A DNA stretch of 55,695 nucleotides, from positions 1 to 55,695 of the forward strand of contig QZKS01000092.1 in assembly GCA_003599865.1 (NCBI GenBank), in the 5' to 3' direction. Origin of the DNA: Desulfobacteraceae bacterium (lineage in GTDB: Bacteria > Desulfobacterota > Desulfobacteria > Desulfobacterales > SURF-7). Shown here piece after piece: positions 42,439 to 50,981 of this stretch. Within the stretch, counting starts at the first letter, position 1. Each line of letters begins with the position of its first letter. A program made the translations under genes and the position numbers. The notes under the pieces are model-generated. The model searched no databases, was not told where the DNA came from, and saw only the letters and a list, made by a program, of their open reading frames with translations.

Positions 42439-44274
42439 TCAGAAGTTCACCTGGAATTTTTCAGCCAGTTTTCGAAAGAGCCATGGTATAAGGTGAACAG
42501 GGCCGGTTTGCTTCAGCACTCTTTGGAATTGATTTTGCCATCTCTTTATGCGAGGCAGAGGTTTTTTAGGAGTTAAGACTGAGGAGTTGAATTGTAGAAA
42601 TTCGGCAGAAGGTTGAAAACCAGATATTGCATGATAAATTTCCATAGGGTTGAAGTCTTCCGACAGGGTTTCTTTTTTTTCAACAACCCCATGAATTCTC
42701 AGCAGCACCTCGATTTCTTCTCCAAAAACACTAACATCCGCATTTATGGTTGAATCCGATGACTGACTTGCCTGAAATCCCCATAAAGCGACCTGAAAGT
42801 CCTGGTCGTATTTTGCGAGATGTTGCCAGAGCTGCAACAAATATTTAACAAAATGTTTGGTATGCTTTTTCCCATGGAAATAGGCCTTACGGTATATGTC
42901 CCTGTAGTATTGCTCATAATCATGAAGTGTTGTAACGGTATTGTTTTGAATCATCGGATACCCGATTGAATTCATTCGTTTGATAGTAAAATTTTCCGGA
43001 CGCATTGTATATTTTTCTTCAGGGAGTTGCAGTAACCCTTTATTCAGCAATGCGGTCCGGTAAAGATGCAAGCCGCCGGGCTTGGGTCCGCAAAAGAATT
43101 TATCCAGCATTTGAAAGTTGATTTCAAATGCATTGTCAGGCGACTTTTCCCCGGTCTTTATAATTTCAGATATGCCTCCTGGTGCAACGAGCAGATCGGC
43201 ATCTGCTGCAATTGTCCAGGGGAGATTGAAATCGATTCCGATTTCAAAAGTTTGCTTGACCGCCTCACGGAATGGCTTGACACCTCTTAAAACAGTAATG
43301 TTTTTTTCAGAGACTTGCTCTGCGATCAGTTTTCTGCAAAGATATTCGGTTCGTTCACCTGATGAACGGATAACAACGGCAGTATTGGATATCCTGTCCT
43401 GAAAGGACGATGGTTTGGGATAACTCATCGTAAAAGTTGATGTGGAACTCAGATTGTTTTCCGGTTTTTCTTTTCTTGATCGGAAACAATCGGATGGGGG
43501 GTAACCGTATTTCCGGTTCAGTTGACCGCCAAACCTTTCAAATTCAATCAGTTTACCGGCAAAATGTTTTTTACGCCATTCCTTATGATTCATCTGCCGA
43601 TAACCGACCGGGATATTCTTTTGATTTTTTCCGGAATACAAATGCTTTTCAAATAATCTTGCCGCCGTCTTCAGAAAAATTTTATTCACTCCAATCATGT
43701 GGTATTCACCCGTTGTGTATTGAAGCATGGACGGCTCATATTCAATTTCAGAAAAATGGCATATCTTTTTAATGGTTGCGGCAGGACTGTTAAGCAGATC
43801 TTCGAAATGGACAGTCAATCTGTCTTCCGGTGCAACGGCATCCAAGGATAAATCAATGTCAATGGAACGGTTTTTCCATTCAGTTACAACCTTATGGGCA
43901 TGATATCCGGGATATTCACGGAGAACATTATATAAGTAATCCCTCCCATCCCTGACCAGACGAACTGCCTTGATATCAATATTTTTATTTTGAAGATATA
44001 TCCTGAATTGCTCGACTTTACTTATCGACAGAACCTCTTTTGTACTGAATTCCGATAACTGAAGGAAGATGTTTTTATTCGGTTTCCACTCCTGATTAAA
44101 ACGCTGCCAGAAATGACATGCTCCATCACACAGGGAGCAAACTTTGGATAAATCATTCTTGCCGAAAATACAGTCAATATCCCCAAGCGATAGCACGTTT
44201 GAGTGCTTTCCGAGGATCATGTGCAGCAAATGTTTTTCACCTTCATCAATGGAGGCAATAATAATAATTTTCAT
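42439..44274 (-). CDS. Sulfotransferase fused to a GT-A-like glycosyltransferase domain
   Basis: This 611-residue protein appears to hold two domains. Residues 1-265 resemble a sulfotransferase: the 3'-phosphate site AVRLVRDGRDYLYNVL (VRDGRD at 107-112), a CSLCDGACHFW cysteine cluster often seen in bacterial sulfotransferases, and FEDLLNSPAATIKKICHF. The 5' loop IIASIDEGEKHLLHMIL departs from the usual PKSGT form. Residues 295-500 resemble a GT-A domain, with TAVVIRSSGERTEYLCRKLI and the DxD WTIAADADLL (D358, D360). A C-terminal helical part follows. It may add a sugar and sulfate it, but this is inference. No such fusion is known to me. Confidence 0.7.
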   Translation of the reverse strand: MKIIIIASIDEGEKHLLHMILGKHSNVLSLGDIDCIFGKNDLSKVCSLCDGACHFWQRFNQEWKPNKNIFLQLSEFSTKEVLSISKVEQFRIYLQNKNIDIKAVRLVRDGRDYLYNVLREYPGYHAHKVVTEWKNRSIDIDLSLDAVAPEDRLTVHFEDLLNSPAATIKKICHFSEIEYEPSMLQYTTGEYHMIGVNKIFLKTAARLFEKHLYSGKNQKNIPVGYRQMNHKEWRKKHFAGKLIEFERFGGQLNRKYGYPPSDCFRSRKEKPENNLSSTSTFTMSYPKPSSFQDRISNTAVVIRSSGERTEYLCRKLIAEQVSEKNITVLRGVKPFREAVKQTFEIGIDFNLPWTIAADADLLVAPGGISEIIKTGEKSPDNAFEINFQMLDKFFCGPKPGGLHLYRTALLNKGLLQLPEEKYTMRPENFTIKRMNSIGYPMIQNNTVTTLHDYEQYYRDIYRKAYFHGKKHTKHFVKYLLQLWQHLAKYDQDFQVALWGFQASQSSDSTINADVSVFGEEIEVLLRIHGVVEKKETLSEDFNPMEIYHAISGFQPSAEFLQFNSSVLTPKKPLPRIKRWQNQFQRVLKQTGPVHLIPWLFRKLAEKFQVNF

Positions 44275-44342
44275 GAAATCATCTGTTTGTTATTTTATTG
44301 CTATTTACCGGGTTGATTTGAATCAGGAACGGTTTGATGCTC

Positions 44343-46085
44343 TCATTCTGGAATGATTTCTTTAAATAAGGAGAATAAAATTTCTTCTTGGATTGTTTTT
44401 CTAGTTTTAACCAGGCTATTGGCCCAATTGCGAAGAGGAATGCTGAATCCTTTTTTATCTCTTGTAATAATGCTTTCCGGCAACAAATCTTTGAATGTTT
44501 CTTTCATAAGCCCTTTCAGCTCATTATCTTTATATCTTATTGCTTCAGGCAATGAAAAAGAAAATTCTATCAGTTTTTTTGATAAAAACGGAACCCTGGC
44601 TTCCAGGCTGACAGCCATGCTTGTTCGATCCACTTTTGTTAAAATGTCATCCGGCAGATATGTGTGGAAGTCAATATATTGTATACGGGTTCGGAGTGGC
44701 AGCTCTTTTTTATAATACTTTCGAATGTGCCAATAACTATCGTAATCCTTCTCAATATTCAATAATTCCGCATAATGTTCTTTCTGATGTTCTCGAAGTC
44801 CACCTGAAGATTGCGAAAGAAATTGTTCAATGATGAATGTTGAATCTTGAAGCTCAAGCTTCAATGGCGTTATTTTTTTTTGGAGAGTTCTCACCATTGT
44901 TTTTCTAAGTTTTTTAAGTCCGATTTGTTTTTTCAGGATATCTTTGCGGGTTTTTATATTCTGATACCATTTATACCCACCAAACAACTCATCTCCTCCA
45001 TCTCCTGTTAAAACCACGGTGGAATCTTTTTTTGCAAATTTTGAAACCAGGTAGGTGGGGAAGGCGGATGTATCGGCAAAAGGTTCATCATACCAGTCTC
45101 TCAGGTTACTAAATAAATCAAGGACATCTTTTGAGCTTACTATCTGTGTTTTATGATTTGTCCGGAAATAATCGGCAACGATTTTGGCATATTCTGTTTC
45201 ATCATGTGCTTTGTCGTCAAACCCGATAGAATATGTATTTATTTTGTCTGAAAATTTTGTCGCCAAAGATACAACAGTACTGGAATCCATTCCTCCACTT
45301 AAAAAAAAACCGACAGGGACATCGCTCATTAGCTGCTCTTCGACCGACTGTTTTGTCAGTTGTTTTAATTCGAATTTTGCTTGGGGGAGTGATATATCTT
45401 GCGCAGACGTGTCCAACTCCCAGTACTTTTTGATTACAAAATGATTTGGATTCAGGTCAATTTCAAGATAGTGAGCTGGTTGGAGCTTATAAATATTTTT
45501 ATAAAGCGTTTTGGGCGTTGGAATATATATATATGTTAAGTAGTCAAACAGTGCCGTATGATCAATCGTCAGAACTTTACTATGATAAAAATTTTCCAAG
45601 GCCTTTAATTCGGAAGCCCATGCAAAGTTATTACCAATATTTGAATAATAGAGTGGTTTGATTCCGGCTCTGTCTCTGGCAAGAAATATTTTTTGTTTTT
45701 TTACATCATAGATGCAGAAGGCATACATGCCATCAATCTTTTCCAATAAAACCTGAATACCCCATTTTTTATATCCGTACAGTATCACTTCTGAATCGGT
45801 AGTGCTTTTAAATTCATATGTTTTTTGTAATTCCTTTTTTAACTGGAGATAATTATAAATTTCCCCGTTTACGGTAATGATGACTTCCTGTTTCCGATCC
45901 GTCATTGGTTGTCTTCCGTTTTCCGAAAGATCCAGTATGCTCAGTCTCCTGTGGCCAAGGTAAACCCGATCATTAGACCATTCACCCCATTGATCCGGAC
46001 CACGATGGGTAAGCGTGTGCAATGCATCCCGGGATTTGTGCATATTTTTTTTAGGGGTTTCGGTATGGCCAAATATTCCGCACAT
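44343..46085 (-). CDS. asnB: AsnB-like glutamine-hydrolysing amidotransferase
   Basis: The 580-residue protein begins MCGIFGHTE, with C2 as the N-terminal nucleophile that splits glutamine. The glutaminase part has THRGPDQWGEW and NGEIYNYLQL. The ATP-dependent synthetase part has the P-loop SGGMDSSTVV at 263-272 and LTGDGGDELFGGYKWY. Stand-alone asparagine synthase is one reading. In surface-polysaccharide clusters, close relatives (for example WbpS-type) amidate sugar uronates, and that is a second reading. The gene is A+T-rich and opens the 44343-50259 block. A dyad lies just upstream of its start. Confidence 0.88.
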   Translation of the reverse strand: MCGIFGHTETPKKNMHKSRDALHTLTHRGPDQWGEWSNDRVYLGHRRLSILDLSENGRQPMTDRKQEVIITVNGEIYNYLQLKKELQKTYEFKSTTDSEVILYGYKKWGIQVLLEKIDGMYAFCIYDVKKQKIFLARDRAGIKPLYYSNIGNNFAWASELKALENFYHSKVLTIDHTALFDYLTYIYIPTPKTLYKNIYKLQPAHYLEIDLNPNHFVIKKYWELDTSAQDISLPQAKFELKQLTKQSVEEQLMSDVPVGFFLSGGMDSSTVVSLATKFSDKINTYSIGFDDKAHDETEYAKIVADYFRTNHKTQIVSSKDVLDLFSNLRDWYDEPFADTSAFPTYLVSKFAKKDSTVVLTGDGGDELFGGYKWYQNIKTRKDILKKQIGLKKLRKTMVRTLQKKITPLKLELQDSTFIIEQFLSQSSGGLREHQKEHYAELLNIEKDYDSYWHIRKYYKKELPLRTRIQYIDFHTYLPDDILTKVDRTSMAVSLEARVPFLSKKLIEFSFSLPEAIRYKDNELKGLMKETFKDLLPESIITRDKKGFSIPLRNWANSLVKTRKTIQEEILFSLFKEIIPE

Positions 46086-46101
46086 TTTTATTCTTTTCTT
46101 T

Positions 46102-46126
46102 AATAATCGTTTCGTTATCGATTATT
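46102..46126. promoter_or_regulatory. Inverted repeat upstream of asnB-like gene
   Basis: AATAATCG (46102-46109) and CGATTATT (46119-46126) form a perfect eight-base dyad with a nine-base spacer, 17 bases upstream of the start codon. It could be an operator or an RNA hairpin near the ribosome-binding site. No regulator is known to bind it. Confidence 0.3.
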
Positions 46127-46210
46127 CATTTTTTTTATCATTATTGGTACGAGCCCCATGAGAGACTTTTTCATGGTAATAATTTGAACTTTGTACTTTT
46201 TTGCCTTTTT

Positions 46211-47428
46211 TTACGCCGTATTCTGATTTTTAAGAAGCATATGGTATGAGGCAATAATTTTTTTTATATTTTCTGTATAAGAGAAGGCTGATCTGAACTC
46301 ACGAAGAGAAATACTATCCTCGCTGAATGGCCTACCTGAAATAATAAAATTTTTTATCATTTTAAAATCAATCGGTTTATCAGTATCGATTACAATCCCA
46401 TTGCCGGTTTTGGAAATCAATTCCGAAAAATCACCGATTTCACTGCTGATGATAATTTGATTTTTAGTCGAGTAATATTCACAGAATTTAGTAGGGGAGG
46501 ATACTTTATTGACAATGTCATTTTTTCTGCAAAGGAAGCAGAAGTCACTAGCGTTTAACAGTTCGTTCACCCGATGTTGATCGCCACCTTGAAGGAAGAC
46601 TTTATTTTCATCTATTTCTTTTTGTTGAAATATTTTTTTTAATTGATCAGTTTCTCGTGAAATAAAAAGGAACCGACAATCTTTAAACATTTGATGCTTG
46701 ATGATGTCAATAAACAGATCTATATTCTGCCAATTTTGTACGCCTCCGCTATAAGTAATTAAAATATCTGTTGATTGAAGCCCGATCTCTTGCCTGACTT
46801 TTTCTCGTAATCTGTCATCATAATAAAAAAGAGATGTGTCAAAAACAGATGGAATGACGATAATATTTTTTTTTCGAATGGATTTGTACTTTTTTATTAA
46901 ATGGTCTTTAAATTTATGAGATACAACGGAAAAAAAATCCCCGCATTTAACGATATTTTTTTCAAAATGAGTTGATATCAGATAGATTAAAATTTCTTGT
47001 ATTCTGCTCTTGCAGCCGTAAAGCAGGTGCTCCTGAGGAACAAGACCTTTGAATTCGATGTAGTGTATAACACGTTGCGTAATCATTTTCTTTATAATGA
47101 ATATTAAATAACTGGTGTAATAGTTATGGGTATGGAAAAGAATTTTCGAGTTTTTGTATCCGGTCATGATTCTTTTTAACTCAAACAAAGCAAAGAATGG
47201 ATTTCGCGTCTTTAATAAGAAAAACCTTCCGGATATTTTTTTTTGAATGGCTTGGGCTTTTTGTTGAACCTTATCAGCATTTTTTGGGTCGTTAAATGAA
47301 ATGATATTTATTGTAAAAGATGTTTTGTCAGATAGCTCTCCGGCCAGTGTCGCAACATGTGTATCATAGATATTTGCCAGTATAGGTGTGGATGGAAATA
47401 TAAAAATTTCGGTTTGTTGCAAGGTCAT
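46211..47428 (-). CDS. GT-B glycosyltransferase, GT4-like
   Basis: The 405-residue protein begins TEIFIFPSTPILANIYDTHV. It holds a donor-domain strand ILITYSGGVQNWQNIDLFID and SSPTKFCEYYSTKNQIIISS, where the E lies in the usual position of the nucleotide-sugar site. The first half has a longer acceptor domain with HTHNYYTSYLIFIIKKMITQ. The fit to GT4 is looser than for its neighbours, and the protein is rich in Lys, Ile and Asn, in keeping with the A+T-rich block. It should transfer a sugar in the cytoplasm; the sugar is unknown. Confidence 0.78.
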   Translation of the reverse strand: MTLQQTEIFIFPSTPILANIYDTHVATLAGELSDKTSFTINIISFNDPKNADKVQQKAQAIQKKISGRFFLLKTRNPFFALFELKRIMTGYKNSKILFHTHNYYTSYLIFIIKKMITQRVIHYIEFKGLVPQEHLLYGCKSRIQEILIYLISTHFEKNIVKCGDFFSVVSHKFKDHLIKKYKSIRKKNIIVIPSVFDTSLFYYDDRLREKVRQEIGLQSTDILITYSGGVQNWQNIDLFIDIIKHQMFKDCRFLFISRETDQLKKIFQQKEIDENKVFLQGGDQHRVNELLNASDFCFLCRKNDIVNKVSSPTKFCEYYSTKNQIIISSEIGDFSELISKTGNGIVIDTDKPIDFKMIKNFIISGRPFSEDSISLREFRSAFSYTENIKKIIASYHMLLKNQNTA

Positions 47429-47443
47429 AGCGGTTTTTCTCTG

Positions 47444-48577
47444 CTATTTTATCATCCGGCGGGTGCTTTTTGTAATTTCTAGATACAATTCATAGTACTG
47501 ATGCGCTACAAGGCTCCAGTTTGCTTTTTCAGCGATTTTTCTTGAGTTCTCGCCGTGCTTTCTGACTAATTCATTGTTTCCTTGGTAGATTTTAATTTTT
47601 TCAGTTAGATCGGATGTTGATTTTTTCGCAACAACAAACCCATTGGTTCCTTCTTGCAGAAGTTCGGAAGTACCTCCGGTACGGGTTACAATAATCGGGA
47701 GACCACATGCCATAGCCTCTAAAACTGTATTACTCATCCCTTCGTTTAAAGATGGCAGAATAAAGATATCGTGGGCTTTATAGATTTCAGGCATCCGGTT
47801 GTGTGGTACATAACCGGTAAAATGTATCGGAAATCCAATGGATAGCTTCTGGAGGTATTTTTTTTGGGGGCCATCGCCAACAATAGTCAGCATGACATTC
47901 GAGAGATTTTTAACGGAATTGATCAGGTACTCAAAGCCTTTTCTTTCAATCAGTCTGCCAACAGACAATAAATGCAACTGCTTGAGTTCTTTTTTTTGAT
48001 ATGAAGGTATAAAAAATTTTGAGTCAATTCCATTTGGTATTACATCAATTTTTTGATTGGATGCAGACTGCAGTGCAAGTGTTTTCAATTTCTCTGAATT
48101 GGAAATTGTTTTAAAGGAATTTGCCCATATTTTTCTACTAAGCCTTTTAAAGATTAGAGTATCAAGTTTTTTAAAACGTTTATTGTAAAATGGGACATCG
48201 CTTCCTCGCAAGCTTACGATGTATGGCTTATTCAGGTTCATTGCAATAAAACCGCATGGAATTCCGAAAAATGCGTGGATAAGATCAAATGGGGTTTTGT
48301 GGACCAATTCTCGACTATAAATAAAAGATTGAAATGAGTATCGAATTAGCTCTGTATTGCTCTGATAATGGAGGGCTGTTTTCTTTTTCCCGATATCTAA
48401 ATAGTGGATAGCGATATTGTGAGAGAATTCTTGTATTTTTGCCTTTCCGGTTGAGGAGGTTACCAGGTGTATATTCAGATCGTTAAAATTTGAAAATTCT
48501 TTCAATATATGGCTTGTCGCATTTGCGGCACCCCCTCCTAATGGAGGGAATTCATAATTAAGCATAAGAATTTTCAT
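47444..48577 (-). CDS. GT-B glycosyltransferase, GT4 family
   Basis: A 377-residue protein that starts MKILMLNYEFPPLGGGAANA, the clear GT4 acceptor loop. The donor domain has LLSVGRLIERKGFEYLINSV and the E-x7-E-type site NEGMSNTVLEAMACGLPIIV. It shares ATGA with the stop of the methyltransferase gene upstream. The sequence is close to typical O-antigen GT4 enzymes, so its activity is likely retained. The sugar is unknown. Confidence 0.9.
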   Translation of the reverse strand: MKILMLNYEFPPLGGGAANATSHILKEFSNFNDLNIHLVTSSTGKAKIQEFSHNIAIHYLDIGKKKTALHYQSNTELIRYSFQSFIYSRELVHKTPFDLIHAFFGIPCGFIAMNLNKPYIVSLRGSDVPFYNKRFKKLDTLIFKRLSRKIWANSFKTISNSEKLKTLALQSASNQKIDVIPNGIDSKFFIPSYQKKELKQLHLLSVGRLIERKGFEYLINSVKNLSNVMLTIVGDGPQKKYLQKLSIGFPIHFTGYVPHNRMPEIYKAHDIFILPSLNEGMSNTVLEAMACGLPIIVTRTGGTSELLQEGTNGFVVAKKSTSDLTEKIKIYQGNNELVRKHGENSRKIAEKANWSLVAHQYYELYLEITKSTRRMIK

Positions 48578-49245
48578 TTAAGTTGCGCCAGTCCGAAAAA
48601 ATTTGTCTGCAGAAATGCAGGAAACCTTTCAAATGGTATCTGACTCATGATCAAGCCTGCAGTGCCGAATGTTTTGGTTAGCTTGTTTTTTAAAAAATCA
48701 GTATTCATATCACATTTGATGATTTGAACTGTAAAATCGCTACGAAAGAGTTTTTTTAATGACCAGTAGGTTTTTAAAGAACAATGGTATTGTCTGTGCT
48801 TTGTAAAACTTTTATTTTTTATTATTTCAAAGGGGATATTGAATAATTTATTCGGTGTCTGAAATATATAATAACTGTCTCTTTTCAAAATGCGTTTTAC
48901 TTCGTCTATATGTTTTTCTGCTCTGGGAAGATGCTCCAGGACGTCAAAGCTTAAGACAATGTCAAAGGAATTATCCGGCAGAGCAATTTGTTGAGCATCC
49001 ATGAGTATGTATTTTTTATGTAAATATGTTGTTTGGGCATAATTGATTAAATCTTTAGAGATATCTATACCAAAAGCATCAAACCCATTCTTAAGAAGGT
49101 AGTCAGTGAGATGACCCGCACCACATCCTATTTCCAGTATCCTTTTACCCTGAAGAAGATGTTTCCAGTCTATAAGAAATTGGATCGTTGCCTGAAAGTT
49201 TCCTCTTTGAATTTTACCCTTATGTAAATCTTTACGGTAATTCAT
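48574..49245 (-). CDS. Class I SAM-dependent methyltransferase
   Basis: The 223-residue protein has the SAM loop KRILEIGCGAGHLTDYLLKN, the acidic FDAFGIDISKDLINYA and FDIVLSFDVLEHLPRAEKHI, as in UbiE/COQ5-like and O-antigen methyltransferases. DVLEHL is the usual post-III motif. The following gene starts on its stop (ATGA). It lies between a polyprenyl-phosphate glycosyltransferase and a GT4 gene, so it probably methylates a sugar of the polymer. The sequence does not show which group is methylated. Confidence 0.85.
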   Translation of the reverse strand: MNYRKDLHKGKIQRGNFQATIQFLIDWKHLLQGKRILEIGCGAGHLTDYLLKNGFDAFGIDISKDLINYAQTTYLHKKYILMDAQQIALPDNSFDIVLSFDVLEHLPRAEKHIDEVKRILKRDSYYIFQTPNKLFNIPFEIIKNKSFTKHRQYHCSLKTYWSLKKLFRSDFTVQIIKCDMNTDFLKNKLTKTFGTAGLIMSQIPFERFPAFLQTNFFGLAQLK

Positions 49246-49266
49246 GCCTGTTTCGCAAAAGTTGAT

Positions 49267-50259
49267 TTATGATTGTTCAGATGGTTTTGGTTGTGAATCG
49301 TTTTCCGTTATGACGCGAGGGTTAATGACTATTGTGTCAATATTATATGGCGTGTCTTTTGTTTTTTCATAATAGGTCTTTGACAGCATATCGGCGATCA
49401 GGCCTGAAATAAAAAACTGGACACCCATAAAAAGAAAGAATGCAGTTAAAAGCGGTTCCATGGTATCAGACAGATTATGCCCGACAATATAGAGATATGT
49501 CGTATAAAATGCTAAAAGAATTCCAATTCCAATCATGAAAAGGCCTCCACCGCCTAGTAAATGCAATGGGCGAACCGCATATTTTGTCCAAAACCAGACA
49601 GAAATGATATCTACAAAACCCTTCAATGTTCTTTTCCAGTCATATTTACTGACTCCACCTTTTCTTGGGCGATGATTGACCTCTATTTCTCCTATTTTAA
49701 AGCCTTTAATTTTTAGTAGAGCGGGTATAAATCTATGCATTTCACCATAGAGAGTTAAATTTTGGAAGCATAGACGACGATATGCTTTCAGTGAACACCC
49801 GCTATCATTAATCCCATCATGGATTAGCAAGTATCGGAAATAGTTCGCTGCTCTTGAAATCAATTTTTTGGAGATAGGGTCATGCCGATTTTTTCTCCAA
49901 CCTGAGACAATATCAAGGTTTTCTTTTTTTAAGTACTCGATTAGTCGTGGAATATCAGCCGGATCATTTTGCCCGTCGCCATCCATCGTTATGATTAATT
50001 CATTATTTGCATGCTTAATTCCCGCATCAAATGCAGAGGTTTGACCATAGTTTTTCCTGAATTTTAATAAAGTGACAGGTGAAAGCCGTTTGGCTATTTC
50101 CGGTGTTTTATCAAAAGACCCATCATCAATTATGATGATTTCATAAATATATCTTTCTTTTTCACAAACCGTTCTGATCTCATGATGGAGGGATTCTATG
50201 TTGTCTTCTTCATTATAAACCGGAATAACAATAGAAATGGAAATGGGGGTATTGTTCAA
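49267..50259 (-). CDS. Polyprenyl-phosphate glycosyltransferase, DPM1-like
   Basis: A 330-residue protein with a GT2 domain (ISISIVIPVYNEEDNIESLH, DDGSFDKTP, MDGDGQNDP with DGD at 93-95). Two membrane helices follow (HLLGGGGLFMIGIGILLAFY and PLLTAFFLFMGVQFFISGLI). The set is typical of GtrB/ArnC/DPM1-type enzymes that load a sugar onto polyprenyl phosphate. The product could feed the GT39-like transferase at 27385-29007. The start is TTG with GAGGT about seven bases before it. The C-terminal tail PNPRV-like region ends with a charged QPKPSEQS. Confidence 0.9.
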   Translation of the reverse strand: MNNTPISISIVIPVYNEEDNIESLHHEIRTVCEKERYIYEIIIIDDGSFDKTPEIAKRLSPVTLLKFRKNYGQTSAFDAGIKHANNELIITMDGDGQNDPADIPRLIEYLKKENLDIVSGWRKNRHDPISKKLISRAANYFRYLLIHDGINDSGCSLKAYRRLCFQNLTLYGEMHRFIPALLKIKGFKIGEIEVNHRPRKGGVSKYDWKRTLKGFVDIISVWFWTKYAVRPLHLLGGGGLFMIGIGILLAFYTTYLYIVGHNLSDTMEPLLTAFFLFMGVQFFISGLIADMLSKTYYEKTKDTPYNIDTIVINPRVITENDSQPKPSEQS

Positions 50260-50287
50260 AGTATGACCTCATTATTTTTATTTGATA

Positions 50288-50572
50288 TCAAGCTTTTCTC
50301 GGTGATATTTTTTCAAGCTTTAACCCAATCCTTTGTCTTGCCATATACAGTTCATAAGATAGTTGCAGCTTTAGCCAGATGTGAGGGCTTGTGCCAAACC
50401 ATTTGCCCAATCGCAATGCGGTATCTGCAGTGATTGATCGTTTCCCGGCAATAATTTGTGAGATGCGGTTTGCTGGGACATGGACCTCCCGTGCCAACTC
50501 AGCAGCGCTCATCCCAAGTTCACCGAGTTTCTCTGACAGGATATTACCCGGATGTAATGGAGTATATGCCAT
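50288..50572 (-). CDS. higA: HigA-family antitoxin/transcription regulator, without HigB
   Basis: The 94-residue protein starts TPLHPGNILSEKLGELGMSA and has the helix-turn-helix MSAAELAREVHVPANRISQI followed by IAGKRSITADTALRLGKWFG. This is the HigA/VapI type of XRE-like addiction-module antitoxin. Normally a higB toxin gene of about 90 codons lies just upstream, but the preceding 400 bases hold no such ORF on either strand. An SD-like GGAGGGGG precedes the ATG, so expression is likely. It could be a leftover antitoxin or a regulator that now acts alone. It is not part of polysaccharide synthesis. Confidence 0.85.
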   Translation of the reverse strand: MAYTPLHPGNILSEKLGELGMSAAELAREVHVPANRISQIIAGKRSITADTALRLGKWFGTSPHIWLKLQLSYELYMARQRIGLKLEKISPRKA

Positions 50573-50981
50573 TTCCCCCTCCTGACTGCTATGGTTATTT
50601 TTATACGGATATGGTTTTATGAGAATTATCGGAAATAAAAAAGAGATATAAATAAAGTGGATTTTGAATACTGGATGAGATACATAGTACGTCAGATGTA
50701 TTAATTATTGTCAAAAAAAAGGGGAGATATCCACTGTAATGCAGATATGGCTCCGCCTTGTCAGCTACAAGAGATGAATGAGTATAATATTTTGATATTT
50801 AAGTATAAATATAGCTTTAACCACAAGACTTCGAACTTTATCGGTATGCCGGAATAACACAAAGTTTGTCTGGCAGAACGTTGTTTACACTAATAGAAAA
50901 ACTATGTCAATACCTTTTCCGCAAATCAGAAGCCTGTCTTGCCAATGAAATAGTTGATAGTCTTTAAAAAAATAATTGAGA
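50573..50981. other. Non-coding spacer between higA-like gene and lipoprotein gene
   Basis: About 400 bases, A+T-rich, without an ORF of note. It contains the possible higA promoter at 50684-50714. No higB, no clear terminator hairpin with a T run and no insertion-sequence end is visible. An ATAGTCT/AGACTAT dyad lies at 50957-50985, overlapping the lipoprotein stop codon, but no T-run follows it. Confidence 0.6.
50684..50714 (-). promoter_or_regulatory. Possible higA promoter
   Basis: On the minus strand TTGACA (50714-50709) is followed after 19 bases by TACTAT (50689-50684). The -35 is perfect and the spacer is a little long. It lies about 110 bases upstream of the ATG at 50572. The sequence supports it only weakly. 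Confidence 0.35.

Noticed and set aside
44343-46085. A beta-lactam or microcin synthase reading for the AsnB-like gene
   Set aside because: The complete glutaminase and synthetase motifs and the glycan neighbours fit a sugar amidotransferase or asparagine synthase better.
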